Positions 33,800 to 45,999 of a DNA stretch of 64,000 bases are shown piece by piece. The translations under genes and the position numbers were made by a program. The notes below the pieces were generated by a model. That model was not told where the DNA came from and searched no databases. It saw only the letters and a program-made list of their open reading frames with translations. The first letter of the stretch is position 1; each line of letters begins with the position of its first letter. The stretch comes from Owenia fusiformis (taxonomy: Eukaryota; Annelida; Polychaeta; Sabellida; Oweniidae): assembly GCA_903813345.2 (NCBI GenBank), contig CAIIXF020000010.1:28670425-28734424 (forward strand). The letters are read 5' to 3'.

Positions 33800-33982
33800 C
33801 TCATTCCTCTTACTCATTTCACGTCATTTTTCAATATTTCTCTCAAAAATTTGATTAAACTTTACAATTTTTAAACATTTCTATACAATTTAGAGTATCA
33901 ACTTCACGCCTGTTCACTTTATTTCACCCCAATTCCACTCTTTTCTACTTTATTTTGCATTTTAAAACATGACCCACATGAA
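33800..33982 (-). repeat. Family A MITE-like repeat
   Basis: CATTTCTATACAATTTAGAG, TTCACTTTATTTC and TTTTAAAACATGACCCACAT are kept. The end that carries CAGACGGAC in other copies is unrecognisable here. Confidence 0.75.
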
Positions 33983-34610
33983 TTTTCATTTGTGGGATGT
34001 CCACTTTAATGTGAAAATCTCATGCAGGGTATATATCAAGGTATAATATTACTGTGCATAGATATAAGGATGATTTTCCACCTGCATGTAGGTTGATACA
34101 ACTAGGGGGTCAAGCAATTACTATCACTGAGCACTGTGGGGTTATTTTTAAAAACAACATTTACCAAAAACAGAACACAAAACATGTCATCTTTACATTG
34201 GCCTTAGCTACTTGTATATCCTAGAAGGCTCATAATTTAAAAAGAAATAGTGAATTCAAAATATCACCAGATATTACATTAGAAATGGAACTTGAATATT
34301 CAAATAGTACATATATCCAAAAAAGCAAGCCACAAGATTCCATGACAAAAGATAAGACTACAGCCATACAAGATCATCTCACACATTTCTATGAAGATCT
34401 TGCACAAGAGTTAAAAAAATATAACTTTTCTGTGAACTTATTGAACAACCTCCAAATCAGTTAATATCATCATAATCTTATGCAGGTATTTATCTCACCT
34501 AATTACAGGTAGATCATTCCAATGTACAGGTGATAAGGATCAATAATTAAATAGCAATTGTTGATTTCATTGTTTCAAGTACAAGAATGCCCTTGTATAA
34601 AATATCACAG

Positions 34611-34785
34611 TAGCCATGCCCTTAAGTCCAAATAATGGTACGAAATAGTGGAATTACAGGAACTAAAACATGAACACACAAGGACAGAACGATAATTTGA
34701 ATGGAAATGCAACGAAACTGACTAATTTTTCAGATTTCTGTGAGGAATAGAGTTGAATAAGCTTGACCAGAGAGATGTTTTAAAG
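34611..34785 (+). repeat. Family A MITE-like repeat, strongly diverged
   Basis: Scattered matches only (AATAGTGGAATTACAGGAAC, then GGAAATGCAACGAAACTGAC, then GAATAAGCTTGACCAGA). Lies 80 bp from a second copy in the opposite orientation. Confidence 0.55.
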
Positions 34786-34866
34786 AATTGGTGGTATCCA
34801 ATGTATGGACCTATAAGCTTGGACTATTCATATTATTCTTTTGTCCAAGTATTACACCCAAATCTG

Positions 34867-35040
34867 AATGTCCTCTCTAGTTATGTGACTATTTCACTCT
34901 AAAATTTGAATAAACTTTCTGATTTTCTTACATTTCTATACAATTTAGAGTGTCAACTACATGCCTGTTTAGTTTATTCCTTGCTTATTCCACTCTTTTC
35001 TACTCTATTTTCCAATTCAAAACAAGACCATCGTGACATT
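34867..35040 (-). repeat. Family A MITE-like repeat
   Basis: TTCTATACAATTTAGAGTGT, TTTATTCCTTGCTTATTCCA and an end at CATCGTGACATT that shows the family's AATGTCA-type terminus. Confidence 0.8.
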
Positions 35041-35569
35041 TTCGTCATAGGTAAGTTAAACCACTTTGGGGGATGCCATATGGGCCAAGGAGATTCTCCA
35101 TTCACTTGAAGCCCACTCTATTGTTCAAATTTGCATTGTCCTGTCTGTGAATAGGACAGGCAGGTGACACTATAGAACTTATTTTCAGTACAAACAGACA
35201 ATTTGAGTATTATTTACCAATACTATTTTACATTTTTAATGAGATCTATATTGAAAACACAGATAATGTGCCTACTTTCAAGTCAGGAATACTAGCTTCC
35301 CTTTTTTTGAGGACCAACACAATGATCCTATGTGTAAATCCAAAATCAAGACTTCTCCTTTAGGAGACATTGGGTATAATCATCTCTAGCTACTTGATTT
35401 CAGCATCACATGTTCTCACTAACCAAGAAGAGACAATTATACCACTCTCACTTCCATTTTCATTCTTTTTAAATTAATTTTTGAATAGCATTCTAGAGTC
35501 TATAAAATACATGTTTTAACGATACAAATTCCATTTCAGTCTTCTCAATCACAAGACCATTACAAGGCA

Positions 35570-35711
35570 CTAACATGACAAAATGTCACCACCAATATTA
35601 CTGGTAGTTGAAAGAATCTGTTACAGATCCAAAAAGCCCTGACCACCGACCACCATCTACAAAAAAGTTGGAAGACATAACAATATGTTATCACTTCTGG
35701 TGGTGACAAAC
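35570..35711. mobile_element. Family D MITE-like element
   Basis: CTAACATGACAAAATGTCAC ... TCTGGTGGTGACAAACC, with inverted TGTCACCACC / GGTGGTGACA ends. Confidence 0.68.
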
Positions 35712-37895
35712 CCTTATACCCCCCTGATCTCCACCCCTGCCCCTCCTCCAATCTCACCCCTCCCCCCCTATGAATGCTTACTCATAAGTAAGATAGACAT
35801 AACACCTACCTGTGAATGACTCAAATCTTGATGTTAATCAATGTAAATCCAGAACATGAGGTCACATTAAAAATCCATCCTTCTCGTTAGAAGCATTTCC
35901 TACTTCACAGTATACTTTACTTTCGTCAATATAGCTTTTCAATGTTTAGATTGGGTCCCCTTAGATTCGTATCCACATTTAAATGTTCAACGTTTTAACT
36001 GAAGCCAAATAAGACACAGTGAAGTTTCGTACTTTAATCCTATCTTCCGTTATGCTTGTAACTCTCAATAGAACTTCAGAAGAAATAAACATAAAACAAA
36101 TACAGAATGAGTCTACTACTAAAACCAAATCTTTACAAACTGAACACATAAATATTTTAGGCCAGGCTTCTAACTTTGAGCTTTTAGCTCCTCCTCTTTT
36201 CAGGCTACTACAGATGAAGGACCCATTTTAGCCCTAGTGATTTTTTGCAGAAAGTTTCAAAAAAGGAATCACATTTTAGTTTTAGTACGAAAATATTCTG
36301 TATGACAAATGAGTCCAGTTGATTCTCTAATAGTGCTCTTTTATTAGTAAATGTAATTATAATTATTGGAATATTTTGCAAAAAGTCATAACAAAATGAA
36401 TCAGGTGTATATTTTGTAAGGGTCAAAATGACAGAAGAGCCAGTAGAAGGGACTAATTTCACTATCTGTTCCAGGCTGATGGGCCCATTTACAAATCCCT
36501 TACAAAAAAGAACACAAAATAATGTCCTTTTATTTACACTGATGTTACCTAGAAATTGGACATATTGAGCAAAATACCAAAACGATGCCTCAGTTTTACC
36601 AATACAGAAATCCAAATATGTTTTCATCCAAAAAGTTACTCACTTTTATACTTTTGAGAAGAGAAAAAATAAAAAAGTGACCTAGATGAAATCCCTAGCA
36701 AGTACAAATTGACACTAGCCACAGGTATAACAGGGACCAATATATAACATTGATAGTTGCAGATGCATATAACTTTTAATGATAAGAAGCCAAATTGGAA
36801 AAATATCAAATAACACACTAGGAAACCAATAAGTGAACCCAAAAAGATGACTACCTTTCTCTAACTAAATTACCAAATTTGAAAATCAGAAATTAATTTT
36901 GGCTTTTTTGTCTGGGAATAAAGCTCTAATGAAATATTCCCAAATACTTCTCAGTGGTTCTCCATCCCTCTCTCAATTTCAGATGATATTGTCTTTATAT
37001 AATTCTGGTGTTATGTGTATATTGTATAACAACAGTGCTGTAGAATTGGATATCACTGGCACAGCTGTCCATGTTTGTGATAAATAATCACTAACAGTAA
37101 TTCTACCTTTTATCACGCAAAGTTGTGTAATGCATGTGTTGCCATATGTCTCCTGTCATTTGACCCCCCCCCCATCCTACCCTCTTACTCTTGGATTTTC
37201 AACCTATGTAATGTGTCTAAAGGGGAATGGGGGTAAGGATTAGGGTCTAATGCGAGATTGTTGTTCCAAAATCCTAATCTCAATTCAGTCCCAAAATCAA
37301 GAATGGGAATCCTTTCAAAAACTAACACATCATTTTGGGAACATGTTAAAGTAGGTGCAAAGTCTTGGCCTTGAAAAATTGCCATCACAATATTGCTTCA
37401 ATTTTCAATATATTTCTGATTTTGCTTCTTCAAAGAAAAAGATTCAACTATGACCAGGGCAGTATTTACTACTGGCCCCTGGGCTTTAGAATATAAAATT
37501 GCCAAAATAACTGTTAAAATTATACATTAGATGGTTTTCATTTTGAACTCAAAGGTTGTAAACAAACATAAAAACTTGGTAAACATCCAAGTTAAACCAC
37601 CTGAGTAAAAACATAGTCAGTGCAATCAATTGAACATGAACATGATAGGCTTTATCACAAGCCCATTGCAAGTATAGTCTTGTGTCAAGGCCATATTAAC
37701 CCCTCTCAAGTCCATGTACAGGTAGATAGAAAGGGAAAAGAGGAAGATGGTACATGGTCTACATAAAAATATTCTAATTTTATCATATATTAACTGAATT
37801 CTTAAAGAATATTATTCAATGAGTTTTCAATATACATCTACGCAACCCCCCCCCCCCCTTCCATTTCCTAATATCTGACTTCCTTGAGCACCAAT
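35712..37895. other. Intergenic, no gene recognised
   Basis: A 139-codon minus-strand frame at 36208-36627 and a 68-codon frame at 36636-36842 have no family resemblance, no visible domains and many homopolymer-coded residues. A C run lies at 37166-37174 and another at about 37846-37858. Confidence 0.4.
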
Positions 37896-37985
37896 TACCC
37901 TTTGCAGTAGTTTGACTTCACTTCTTATTCTTATATGAGAGCTTCGGTAGTTGGTAGTTTATAACTAGACTCTGCGCGCAGGGTA
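37896..37985 (-). mobile_element. Family B deletion derivative, 90 bp
   Basis: TACCCTTTGCAGTAGTTTGA ... CTCTGCGCGCAGGGTA with a perfect 9-bp target duplication AGCACCAAT at 37887-37895 and 37986-37994. Confidence 0.88.
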
Positions 37986-39411
37986 AGCACCAATACACCT
38001 ACTACATATCGACCATAGTCTTGTACCAAACTCTGAACTAGAATAACTCTTCAAGAAGTGAAGGAAAACTTATGCCAGTAACCTAATATCCCAGTCCAAT
38101 ATGCCCCAACCATGGGCCTACCTCAAGGCCCCAACATTTATTGATATTGACAGAACAGTGACACTACTTGCAGTCATATGGAATCATGTCTGGAGCAGTA
38201 ATCACATCAATTTAGAGAAATTATCCCTCAATTTACAACCAGTTACCAGTAATTATGATAGCGTTGCTCAATTTGTTGGCACTTGATACCTGTTATTACA
38301 TGTAAACAAAAATGTTTAATATCAAATTCAATTTACTAATTAATTGAAATATTCTTACCTTTTAAATGTTCAAATTATCCAGAATTTTGGGAATTTATGG
38401 TAAACTATTTTGGCTTGACCTGGTCAGAGACTTCTGTTCTGTATGTCCCTGATGCCAAATTGAGATAGAATGAAACCAAGGCACTTAACTTCAAAAGATT
38501 TGATCAAATCTAAATTATGGATTAATTAATATCAAATCCTGATCAAAGAACCTCACATATGATCCTTTTGTATTCTGAGTACCTCCTAGTAGATATCACT
38601 AAACTTTCATAATGATCATTTAATCACATGTAAATTCCTATCAGAAACATAGTGCAGGTTCTTATATGTGTTAAGATGTACTAATTAAGGTGTTATTATG
38701 TAAGATTGGATATGAGATTAATGTAACAAATATGAAATATTCATAAACAATTAGGAATATTAATTATTATTATCATAATATCTAATTGTTCATTGTAAAT
38801 ACATTTACACCCCCCCCCCATAAACTAGATTAAGAATATGTACCTATCGTTGTCATTGGACCAGAAAATATGGCATGCAATATTACAGACCTATTGGAAT
38901 TCATAAAACTATCATGCAGACATGCACTTTCAATGATTTATGGGTATTCTTATCAATTTAAGTACTGTTCTTGGCCTTTCCTAAAAAAACACACAATCAC
39001 ATTAGTCGTGAAAAACATATCATTTTTCCTTTCTCAACTCTAAAACTTGTTTTACAATTCTTTATGCATATTTTGTGAAAATATCGAATATCTTGAATTT
39101 CTTCATAAATTACCCCAGGTCATTATAACCTGCATATCCAAATTATTTATGAGAATCACATATTTTCATGTTTTAGTATCAGATACATTGAACCAAATCT
39201 AAATTGAACACAGATGTATTTTTCCAAAAATCATTCCAGTTTCTGTAAACGATAACTCACTTTGATGTATGTGTAATGCGGTATCACAGCGGTGTCACGG
39301 TTGAAAAATATTCCCCACCTTCATTCTCCGGATTGCCAGACAGATTCAGTCCAAAAATGACTGACTTATTCATTTCTGAAATTCTGATACATTTTACAAG
39401 TCAGGCCCGTA
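37986..39411. other. Intergenic, no gene seen
   Basis: AT-rich. A C run lies at about 38811-38820. Confidence 0.45.
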
Positions 39412-39600
39412 GCCAGGATTTGCCAAGGGGGTTCAAGAATTTCCAGGGGTGGTTCACATTTGACAATTTCGGCCCAAATATGGCTAAAATCGCTTGAGAA
39501 GTGCTCAAAATGGTGAAAACTGCATGATTTTGAAAGACTTTTTGGCCAGGGAGGGGAGTTCGCCCGAACCCTGGGAACCCTCCCCCTGACTACGGGCCTG
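39412..39600 (+). mobile_element. Family C hAT-like MITE
   Basis: CAGGCCCGTAGCCAGGATTT at the left and the inverse ACTACGGGCCTG at the right. The flanks CAAGT and AAAGT agree at four of five bases. No ORF. Confidence 0.82.
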
Positions 39601-39727
39601 AAAGTATACGATGGTCTGTTTGTGACTCAGTGGATCGGAGACCATAAGGTTTACTAAATCAAAAATGTTACCTCCTAAAGGAGAATCCAAAGAGAGAAGG
39701 AGAAGCCTACAATGAACTCCTCCATAA

Positions 39728-39816
39728 CATCATACCATACCAACCTTTACCATATCATACCATACTTTACCATATCATATCATACCATAGTTTACCATAT
39801 ATTACATTATACCACA
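39728..39816. repeat. Short tandem CCATATCAT-type array
   Basis: Irregular repeats of CATACCATA and TTTACCATATCATA over about 90 bp. Confidence 0.75.
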
Positions 39817-41904
39817 AAAAGAATCGGTCATCGGACAACACATTAAAATAGCCAAAATAAAAGTATGACTATGAGAAAATATTATGAAATACCACACCAA
39901 TGTTATTCTCTATTGAAACCATAACATCATGCCACAACGGAAGTTCATGCCCACTCACTCATGGTCATGAGACTGCACAAAATATAGCCAAGAACGAGTC
40001 GACTTTAGACAATATAAATAAGAAAACTCTTATCTAGGATGATAGCAAAGCACACCATACTAAATATCATATCAAAAAAGCATCAAGCGTAGAACATAAC
40101 ATTTTGAGATAGTAGAGATACTTGAAGATTTGAGAATCTAATACTGATACATCTGTGAATATGATGACAGATTCTATCCAAGTTCTCAATTTGGTATCAC
40201 AAAATACATCACATACCATTCTCAAACTGCATGGATTACATCGCCCGAAACCAAACACGTCATACTCACTTTCCAGTTCTCCTTTGAAATCCAAGATGAA
40301 GAACTTAAAAAAGTCAGAGTACTTGAAGAAACAAGGATATGGTATTTATTTAGTGAGATAACTGTTATCTGTGTTCATAGGATGACTTGTTGAGTGAGTG
40401 GGTGATTTTACTCATACATCACTTTCATACAGAGACTACACAGACTAAAAAGTAATATGGTTACCTATAGAGGTTCAAAACACTCTAAGAAGAGGTCTCT
40501 GACATTTAATCCATCGAGATAAACCACCCGCCTTTGTCTTGACTATTCCAATCATTCGCAAACGATATATCTGGTACATAGTAAACAAGAATGTTTGCAT
40601 TAGGTCTCTTGATCCCACCCCCACCCCTCATCTTGTTCTCTTATTGTCATGAGCTAATATGGGGAAGGGTCAAAACGGCTTGAAACAAAACTAGAGGTAT
40701 TCATTATACTAATCTGTCTTCATCTTTCCAGTATACGCTCATGAACCATAAAATCCACAAAATGCATCATCAATAATCCTTTAGAGATTACGCAGATTAA
40801 AATAGTCCAGAATATCAGAGCACTTTGGATTAAGTATGAAGTGATGAAAATCCACCAGCAGAGAGCATTAACATCTGAGAACCTAGAAACACTTGAAGAT
40901 GCAAAGGCTCTGGTTTTCATCTAACTAATTCTATGTCAATATAATCTGTAAAAGGCTAATAACCTCGATGAAGCACATCTATAATTTATATTCATATGAT
41001 GAAAAGAATAAATGATTCTATTCATTTATATGCCTAAGCCTCAGTCAAATATTGGATGCTACATAACATACCTCAAAAAGAGAACCTCAAACACTTAAAG
41101 ATGCAAGTCTCTTGTATTCACTTTCCTAATTGTTATCTCCTCTAATGAGCCAGCATATTATCCTACTTGGAAACCACTCGGCTAGAATGTCCTTATGTAA
41201 TAACAAATCTGCTACTTAGATGCCAAAGATACCAAGAGTCTTGGGCCTGTTGTGCTGACACATCTCAAATTCCATCTGATCCTCATCTCACTTTGTTTCA
41301 TTAGAGGTATGCTTGATAGGAAATGAGATGTCACTTTTTAATATGATGCCATCAGTGACTGTTTTCAGTAGTTTGATTTTGCATCTTTAAAAGGGAGTTT
41401 CATCTACCTTATGTGCTAGAGTCTGATATTCAGGGTAGTCTCCAGTCTGTGCATTCGTCATTATCCAGAATTTAGATAAACTCCATGTCTTACATGTCCC
41501 TTTGTGTTAACCAACTCAGCTTTCATCCATCCCCATTTGGCCTTCTTGCCTTCTTTCAGTAATTTTTCTAACACACTTACAAATAGTACCAAGAGGGACT
41601 ACCAAGGTCAGAGCCTACCATAATGTAAATTAATTAGATGAAGCTCTTTTTAAAGAATAAAATTAAACTATTGAAAAAGGTATTCAGATTTACTGACACA
41701 CATCTACTGACTCCTCACCTGTGTCCTGCATTCCCTGCTGACTCTATTCTTTCAACTCTTTTTTATATTTCACATCATGGCCACCATGAAATCGTAGACT
41801 TGTCAAGACTGTGATAAAGTTATTTTCAAGAGATCACCTGCTTGTCTCAGAGAGGTGAACAAGTTATCTTTACAAGTCTCAAATATATCCCAGAACTCGC
41901 AATT
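39817..41904. other. Intergenic, no gene recognised
   Basis: A loosely repeated CACTTGAAGATGCAA-type motif occurs near 40118, 40890 and 41092. No conserved coding sequence recognised. Confidence 0.4.
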
Positions 41905-42087
41905 AAAATGACACAAGGTCATGTTTTAAAATCAAAAATAGAGTGGAAATCAGGGAAATCAGTAAGGAATAAAGTAGACAGGCATGTAATAGACACTCTA
42001 AATTGTATAGAAATGAAAGAAAATTTGGTAGTTCAATCAAATTTTAAAGAGAAATGACACTAAATGAGAATGAGCAGACGGACATTT
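41905..42087 (+). repeat. Family A MITE-like repeat
   Basis: AAAATGACACAAGGTCATGT start, ACTCTAAATTGTATAGAAAT core and GAGCAGACGGACATTTT end. One of the most complete copies. Confidence 0.84.
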
Positions 42088-42516
42088 TGGGTTCACCATC
42101 CCTGGTGCTTAAATGTTACAAATACTCCCAATAAAACACCCATCAACCGACAAAAATGCCATCAACATATACCTCTAAGAGCAACAGAGATAAGACCAAG
42201 AAATTTGAAACCAGTATATTTTGGTTTATTTAACAATCTTACACCAAGCAAATCTTGATTATCTCCCATATATTCTGATGACTTATCCTTCCAAAAATGT
42301 TTCCAAATTTTGGGTGTCCAAAAACCAGATTTAATCCTTTTATTTTCCCTTTGCATTTTACATAAAAAACTACTAAACTAAGTACATCATGGCATGGCAC
42401 CATTTTTCTGTACTTTTTATGATGAATTTTAAGAGAATTATCTTAACAGTATCTCAGTTTCTGACACTCCCTATCAAATAGTCCCCGAGAAATATGACAA
42501 CCGTTGCATTGCAATT

Positions 42517-42680
42517 TCTTCATTTTCTCTCATATTTTCAATATAAATCTACTTTTTCATTCTTAATATACAATTTAGACTCAAAATGTTCTATTTACTA
42601 TTTCATTCTGTCTTGCCTCATTTACCTGCAACTCATAATATGTTACATCTAAAGATACCAGCCATGACATTTTACCCCTA
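42517..42680 (-). repeat. Family A, strongly diverged
   Basis: ATTTCTTCATTTTCTCTCAT, ATACAATTTAGACTC and TTCTATTTACTATTTCATTC are weak matches in the right order. Confidence 0.35.
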
Positions 42681-43153
42681 AAATGAGGCAAGAAATCTGA
42701 TTCTGAATCCACAGAAATCCCTACCCTGCTGATACTAAAGCATCAAATGTCAAAATATATCTGGGAAAAAATGAACGACCAGAAATGATGATGTCTAAGG
42801 GTGGTCCATCACGTCAAAAACTCTAAAAAAATAGTCATCCTTTTGTTGGTGATTTTGACAAATAGGGTTCAGGATTGACCTTCGACCTGAAACTGATGAT
42901 TAAAAGGAGATTAAATAACCTTGAAGCAAACTTACCTTAGTTGCGGTTCTAAGATTTCTGGTTACTGTCTTCATTTAGTTATTATTTAGTTGAGGTTCAC
43001 TCTGAAAATATATATAAAGAGACATTACTCATACTGTATAAAAACTGCAAGTGGTTGAATGATAGAAATTTATTGTTGATACTGGAATGATTCTCCTTAC
43101 ATAATTTGCAGATAATCCTGAAAATGGGACCATATAGAAGGCCTGTTTTCCAT

Positions 43154-43222
43154 GACCACACTCTGATACACATAGCATCTTTCTGATTCACCTGAAGCAT
43201 CTCAGGGCTGAGAAAAAATGGC
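43154..43222. repeat. Family H low-copy repeat
   Basis: CTCTGATACACATAGCATCT followed by ATTCACCTGAAGCATCTCAG; same orientation as 23767-23832. Confidence 0.65.
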
Positions 43223-44030
43223 CCAACAACAAGTATTTACAATGAGAGAGTTTACATAAAATAATTCATTGAAGGAAATGTAGCTGCCATATAAATTGAT
43301 GCATCTGTTTCCATTGATTTTCATTTAGTTTAACTCACATTTAGATTCACTCTATCTGAGAGCTTTCAGTAAATAGCACACTTTTCCAATTGCATTAAGC
43401 CTAATTGCCCTTCTTGAAGATGTAAATAATAGAGCCCCATAATATAAACACGAAGAACAATTAATCTCAATATTTATACAAATCTCCAAGAACTTCAACC
43501 TTGATTGATCCAAAGGTGTTAAGTAAAACATACAGTCTAATTGACAGATTCAAGAAATAGCTAATTTTGCAGCTAATAATAAGTCTAACAGTCTCTGACC
43601 AACCCCCTCCCCCATGCACATACCCCCCCCCCTTATATTGTGTAAACAAGGTATGTATGGTATAAACATTGTTTGACTAGAAGTGTTTAATTTCAAGAAC
43701 ACAGGTGTTTAATTTTAAGAGGTGTTTAAACAACACAGGTGTTCAGCGTAAAGAGGAGTAACTGATATCTTTATCTTCCATTAATTCTAATTGAATATGC
43801 TTCCTCCGTTCTGACAGAAAGACCTTAAAAATAGGATAAATTGAATTGAAATTAATCCATTCCATATACATCATGTCAGAAATATCCTAAAAACTAATTA
43901 ACTTTACAGATCTCATTTCCTTTAATATGGTAGTTATGTAATGAGAAGTTACGGAATATGGTATTTATCTTTATTAAATGATATATCAATTACAATCAAA
44001 TATACTAAGAAAAACACATATTCAAACCCA
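43223..44030. other. Intergenic, no gene seen
   Basis: Includes a C run at 43625-43632 and clustered AGGTGTTTAA/AGGTGTTCAG motifs at 43675-43750. Confidence 0.45.
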
Positions 44031-44035
44031 GTAAT

Positions 44036-44174
44036 GCTTGGGTCACATTTGCTCCAATCCATCGGCCGGAGCCTGGTCGATTGAGTATTTTGTTCAGTAT
44101 TGTATTTAATTTTGAAAAAAATACTCAATCGCCCAGGCGCCATAGTGAAAATCGGAGAAAATGTGACCCAGGCA
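44036..44174. mobile_element. Short element with TGGGTCACATTT inverted ends
   Basis: TGGGTCACATTTGCTCC at the left and GGAGAAAATGTGACCCA at the right, with inner inverted segments TCGATTGAGTATTTT and AAATACTCAATCG. Foldback-like and non-coding. Confidence 0.72.
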
Positions 44175-44396
44175 TAAGGAACAGAGGCCTCATCAAGTGA
44201 GAAACATTGGTGGGATTACATATTGTTAATTAAATTCAATTGAGGTAATCTGTTCTATAAAGCAGATATGGCAGATATATAAATCTTCAACATAATTAGG
44301 CAAAAATGACCTAAAAAACTGTTAAAGCATTCAAACTATATATAGGAAAACCAGAAAAGGTAAATTGTACATGGTTCTAAAACTACGAGCGTATAT

Positions 44397-44549
44397 CAGG
44401 CCCGTAGAAAACCATGCAGTTTTTCACCATTCTGAGCACTTTTTATTTAAGTGATTTCGGCCATTTTTGGACCAAAATCGTCACAAGTAAACCCCCCCTG
44501 GATTTTTCAAAAAGTGAACCCCCCTTGGCAAATCCTGGCTACGGCCCTG
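44397..44549 (-). mobile_element. Family C hAT-like MITE, reverse, truncated inside
   Basis: CAGGCCCGTAG at the left; GGCAAATCCTGGCTACGGCC at the right. Flanked by TATAT on both sides (5 bp). Lacks part of the region next to the left end. Confidence 0.8.
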
Positions 44550-44811
44550 TATATTCCTTTTAGTCATAAAATTGAAACCCTGATACCAAGACCTTGTTAG
44601 TATCTAGTCAATATAGCTCTTTTCTGAAGAGGCAAATCGGAATATTGAAAAGGGTAAAGAATATTGACCAAATCAAGATGATCATGTCACACTTCTCTCT
44701 GAATAACCTACACAGATTGAAGTGGTCTCCATATCAAGCTAAATTCAGATGGAGAATTAATTTTCTAAATACTTAATTTTTGCTCATACATCATCAATAT
44801 TTTAACATAAT

Positions 44812-45027
44812 CAGGCCCGTAGCCAGGATTTGCCAAGGGAGGGTTTACTTTTTGAAAAATTCCAAGGGGGGGTTCACTTGTGACAAGTTTGATCCACCAG
44901 GGGGGGTTCACTTGTGACAAGTTTGGTCCAAAAATGGCCAAAATCACTTAAAAAGTGCTCAGATTGGTGAATGAAAAACTGCATGATTTTGAAAGAATTT
45001 TTGCCCCCCCCCCTGGCTATGGACCAG
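44812..45027 (+). mobile_element. Family C MITE with an internal duplication
   Basis: Standard left end CAGGCCCGTAGCCAGGATTT; the right end is degraded (GGCTATGGACCAGG). TTCACTTGTGACAAGTTTG is present twice, at about 44874 and 44908, so an internal segment is duplicated. Confidence 0.78.
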
Positions 45028-45038
45028 GAAATATATAG

Positions 45039-45224
45039 AGGTTATTTAATGGGAGGGATGGAATATGGATTTTATTCCGAGGGAAAATATGATATTGGCC
45101 AAGAAAAATATCATATTGACCGAGGGCGATAGCCCGAGTGTCAATATGATATTTTCTGAGGCCAATATCATATTTTCTCAAGGAATAAATCCATATTCCA
45201 TCACGACCATCAATAACCTATTTA
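45039..45224. repeat. Long hairpin-forming inverted repeat
   Basis: Arms run from GGTTATTTAATGGGAGGG and TGGAATATGGATTTTATTCC on the left to GGAATAAATCCATATTCCAT and AATAACC on the right. The inner arms carry AATATGATATTGGCC / GGCCAATATCATATT. The loop is near GGGCGATAGCCC at about 45125-45136. Confidence 0.88.
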
Positions 45225-45347
45225 TTTCATAATATTTTTTTTTCAATTTTTGTATGTCATCATCCAATGATTGTGACATAAAATTATACAATTTATCATA
45301 TAACATTTTCAACTTTTATTATCAAGTTAAAATTACCGGGAATATTT

Positions 45348-45443
45348 CTGATACGGGATCTGATACGGGATTTTTGCTGATACGGGATCCAATACGGGAT
45401 CTGATACGGGATTTTAGCTGATACGGGATCTGATACGGGATTT
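45348..45443. repeat. Tandem CTGATACGGGAT array
   Basis: At least seven copies of TGATACGGGATC or TGATACGGGATTTTTGC in about 95 bp. Just right of the hairpin and possibly part of the same element, which may run on to about 45530. Confidence 0.82.
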
Positions 45444-45621
45444 TTCAAATAACACTTTTATTCCCTGTTATTTTCCCAGGGAAAACATGTTATTATGGAA
45501 TAAAACTTTTTATTAATAGCGTGCACATGAATTGGTTTGTTATGTAATGAATGAAACTCAAGGATTTTGGTGTAATACTTAATTTTTGAATGTCTCAAAA
45601 TAGCATCTGCTCTGTACAGAT

Positions 45622-45954
45622 CTATGGCGGATCCAGGGGGGGGGGCCCATGGGGCCCGCCCCCCCCCCCCCCCCTAAGATTGGCCCAGAAAAAAAAAGTT
45701 GGGCCCAAAAATATTTTAGGCCAAAAAAGGCCTAAAGGCCCCAAAAAGTGGGCCTTTTGGTCATTATTGGGACTTCTAAGGCCTTATTTTTTTAATTTTA
45801 GGCCAAATTTTGAAGAAAATGGGCCTCAAATTTTCAAAATTTGGGCCCACTTTTCGGTTTTAGGGGCCCAAAATTTTTTCCCGCCCAAGCGCGGATGTTT
45901 TTTCTATGACCTCAAATTTGGGCCCCCTCTTGTTGGTTCCTGGATCCGCCACTG
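45622..45954. mobile_element. 333-bp element with TGGCGGATCCAGG ends
   Basis: TGGCGGATCCAGG at the left and CCTGGATCCGCCA at the right. Flanked by CAGAT (45617-45621 and 45955-45959). The interior is G/C-run rich and not coding; the 127-codon frame across it is an artefact of GGCCC-rich sequence. Confidence 0.8.
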
Positions 45955-45999
45955 CAGATCATTATGCTTCTAGCTCAGAGTCTAGTTATAATTTATAGA

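Noticed and set aside
36208-36627. 139-codon minus-strand frame considered as a retrotransposon fragment
   Set aside because: No reverse transcriptase, endonuclease or gag motif is visible and no related copy occurs in the window.
40067-40920. Possible exons around repeated CACTTGAAGATGCAA motifs
   Set aside because: Frames are short, lack splice-site pairs and recognisable domains, and the motif recurs in different frames.
45590-45973. 127-codon frame rich in Gly, Pro and Lys
   Set aside because: It runs through the 45622-45954 inverted-repeat element and its composition comes from GGCCC and A runs.
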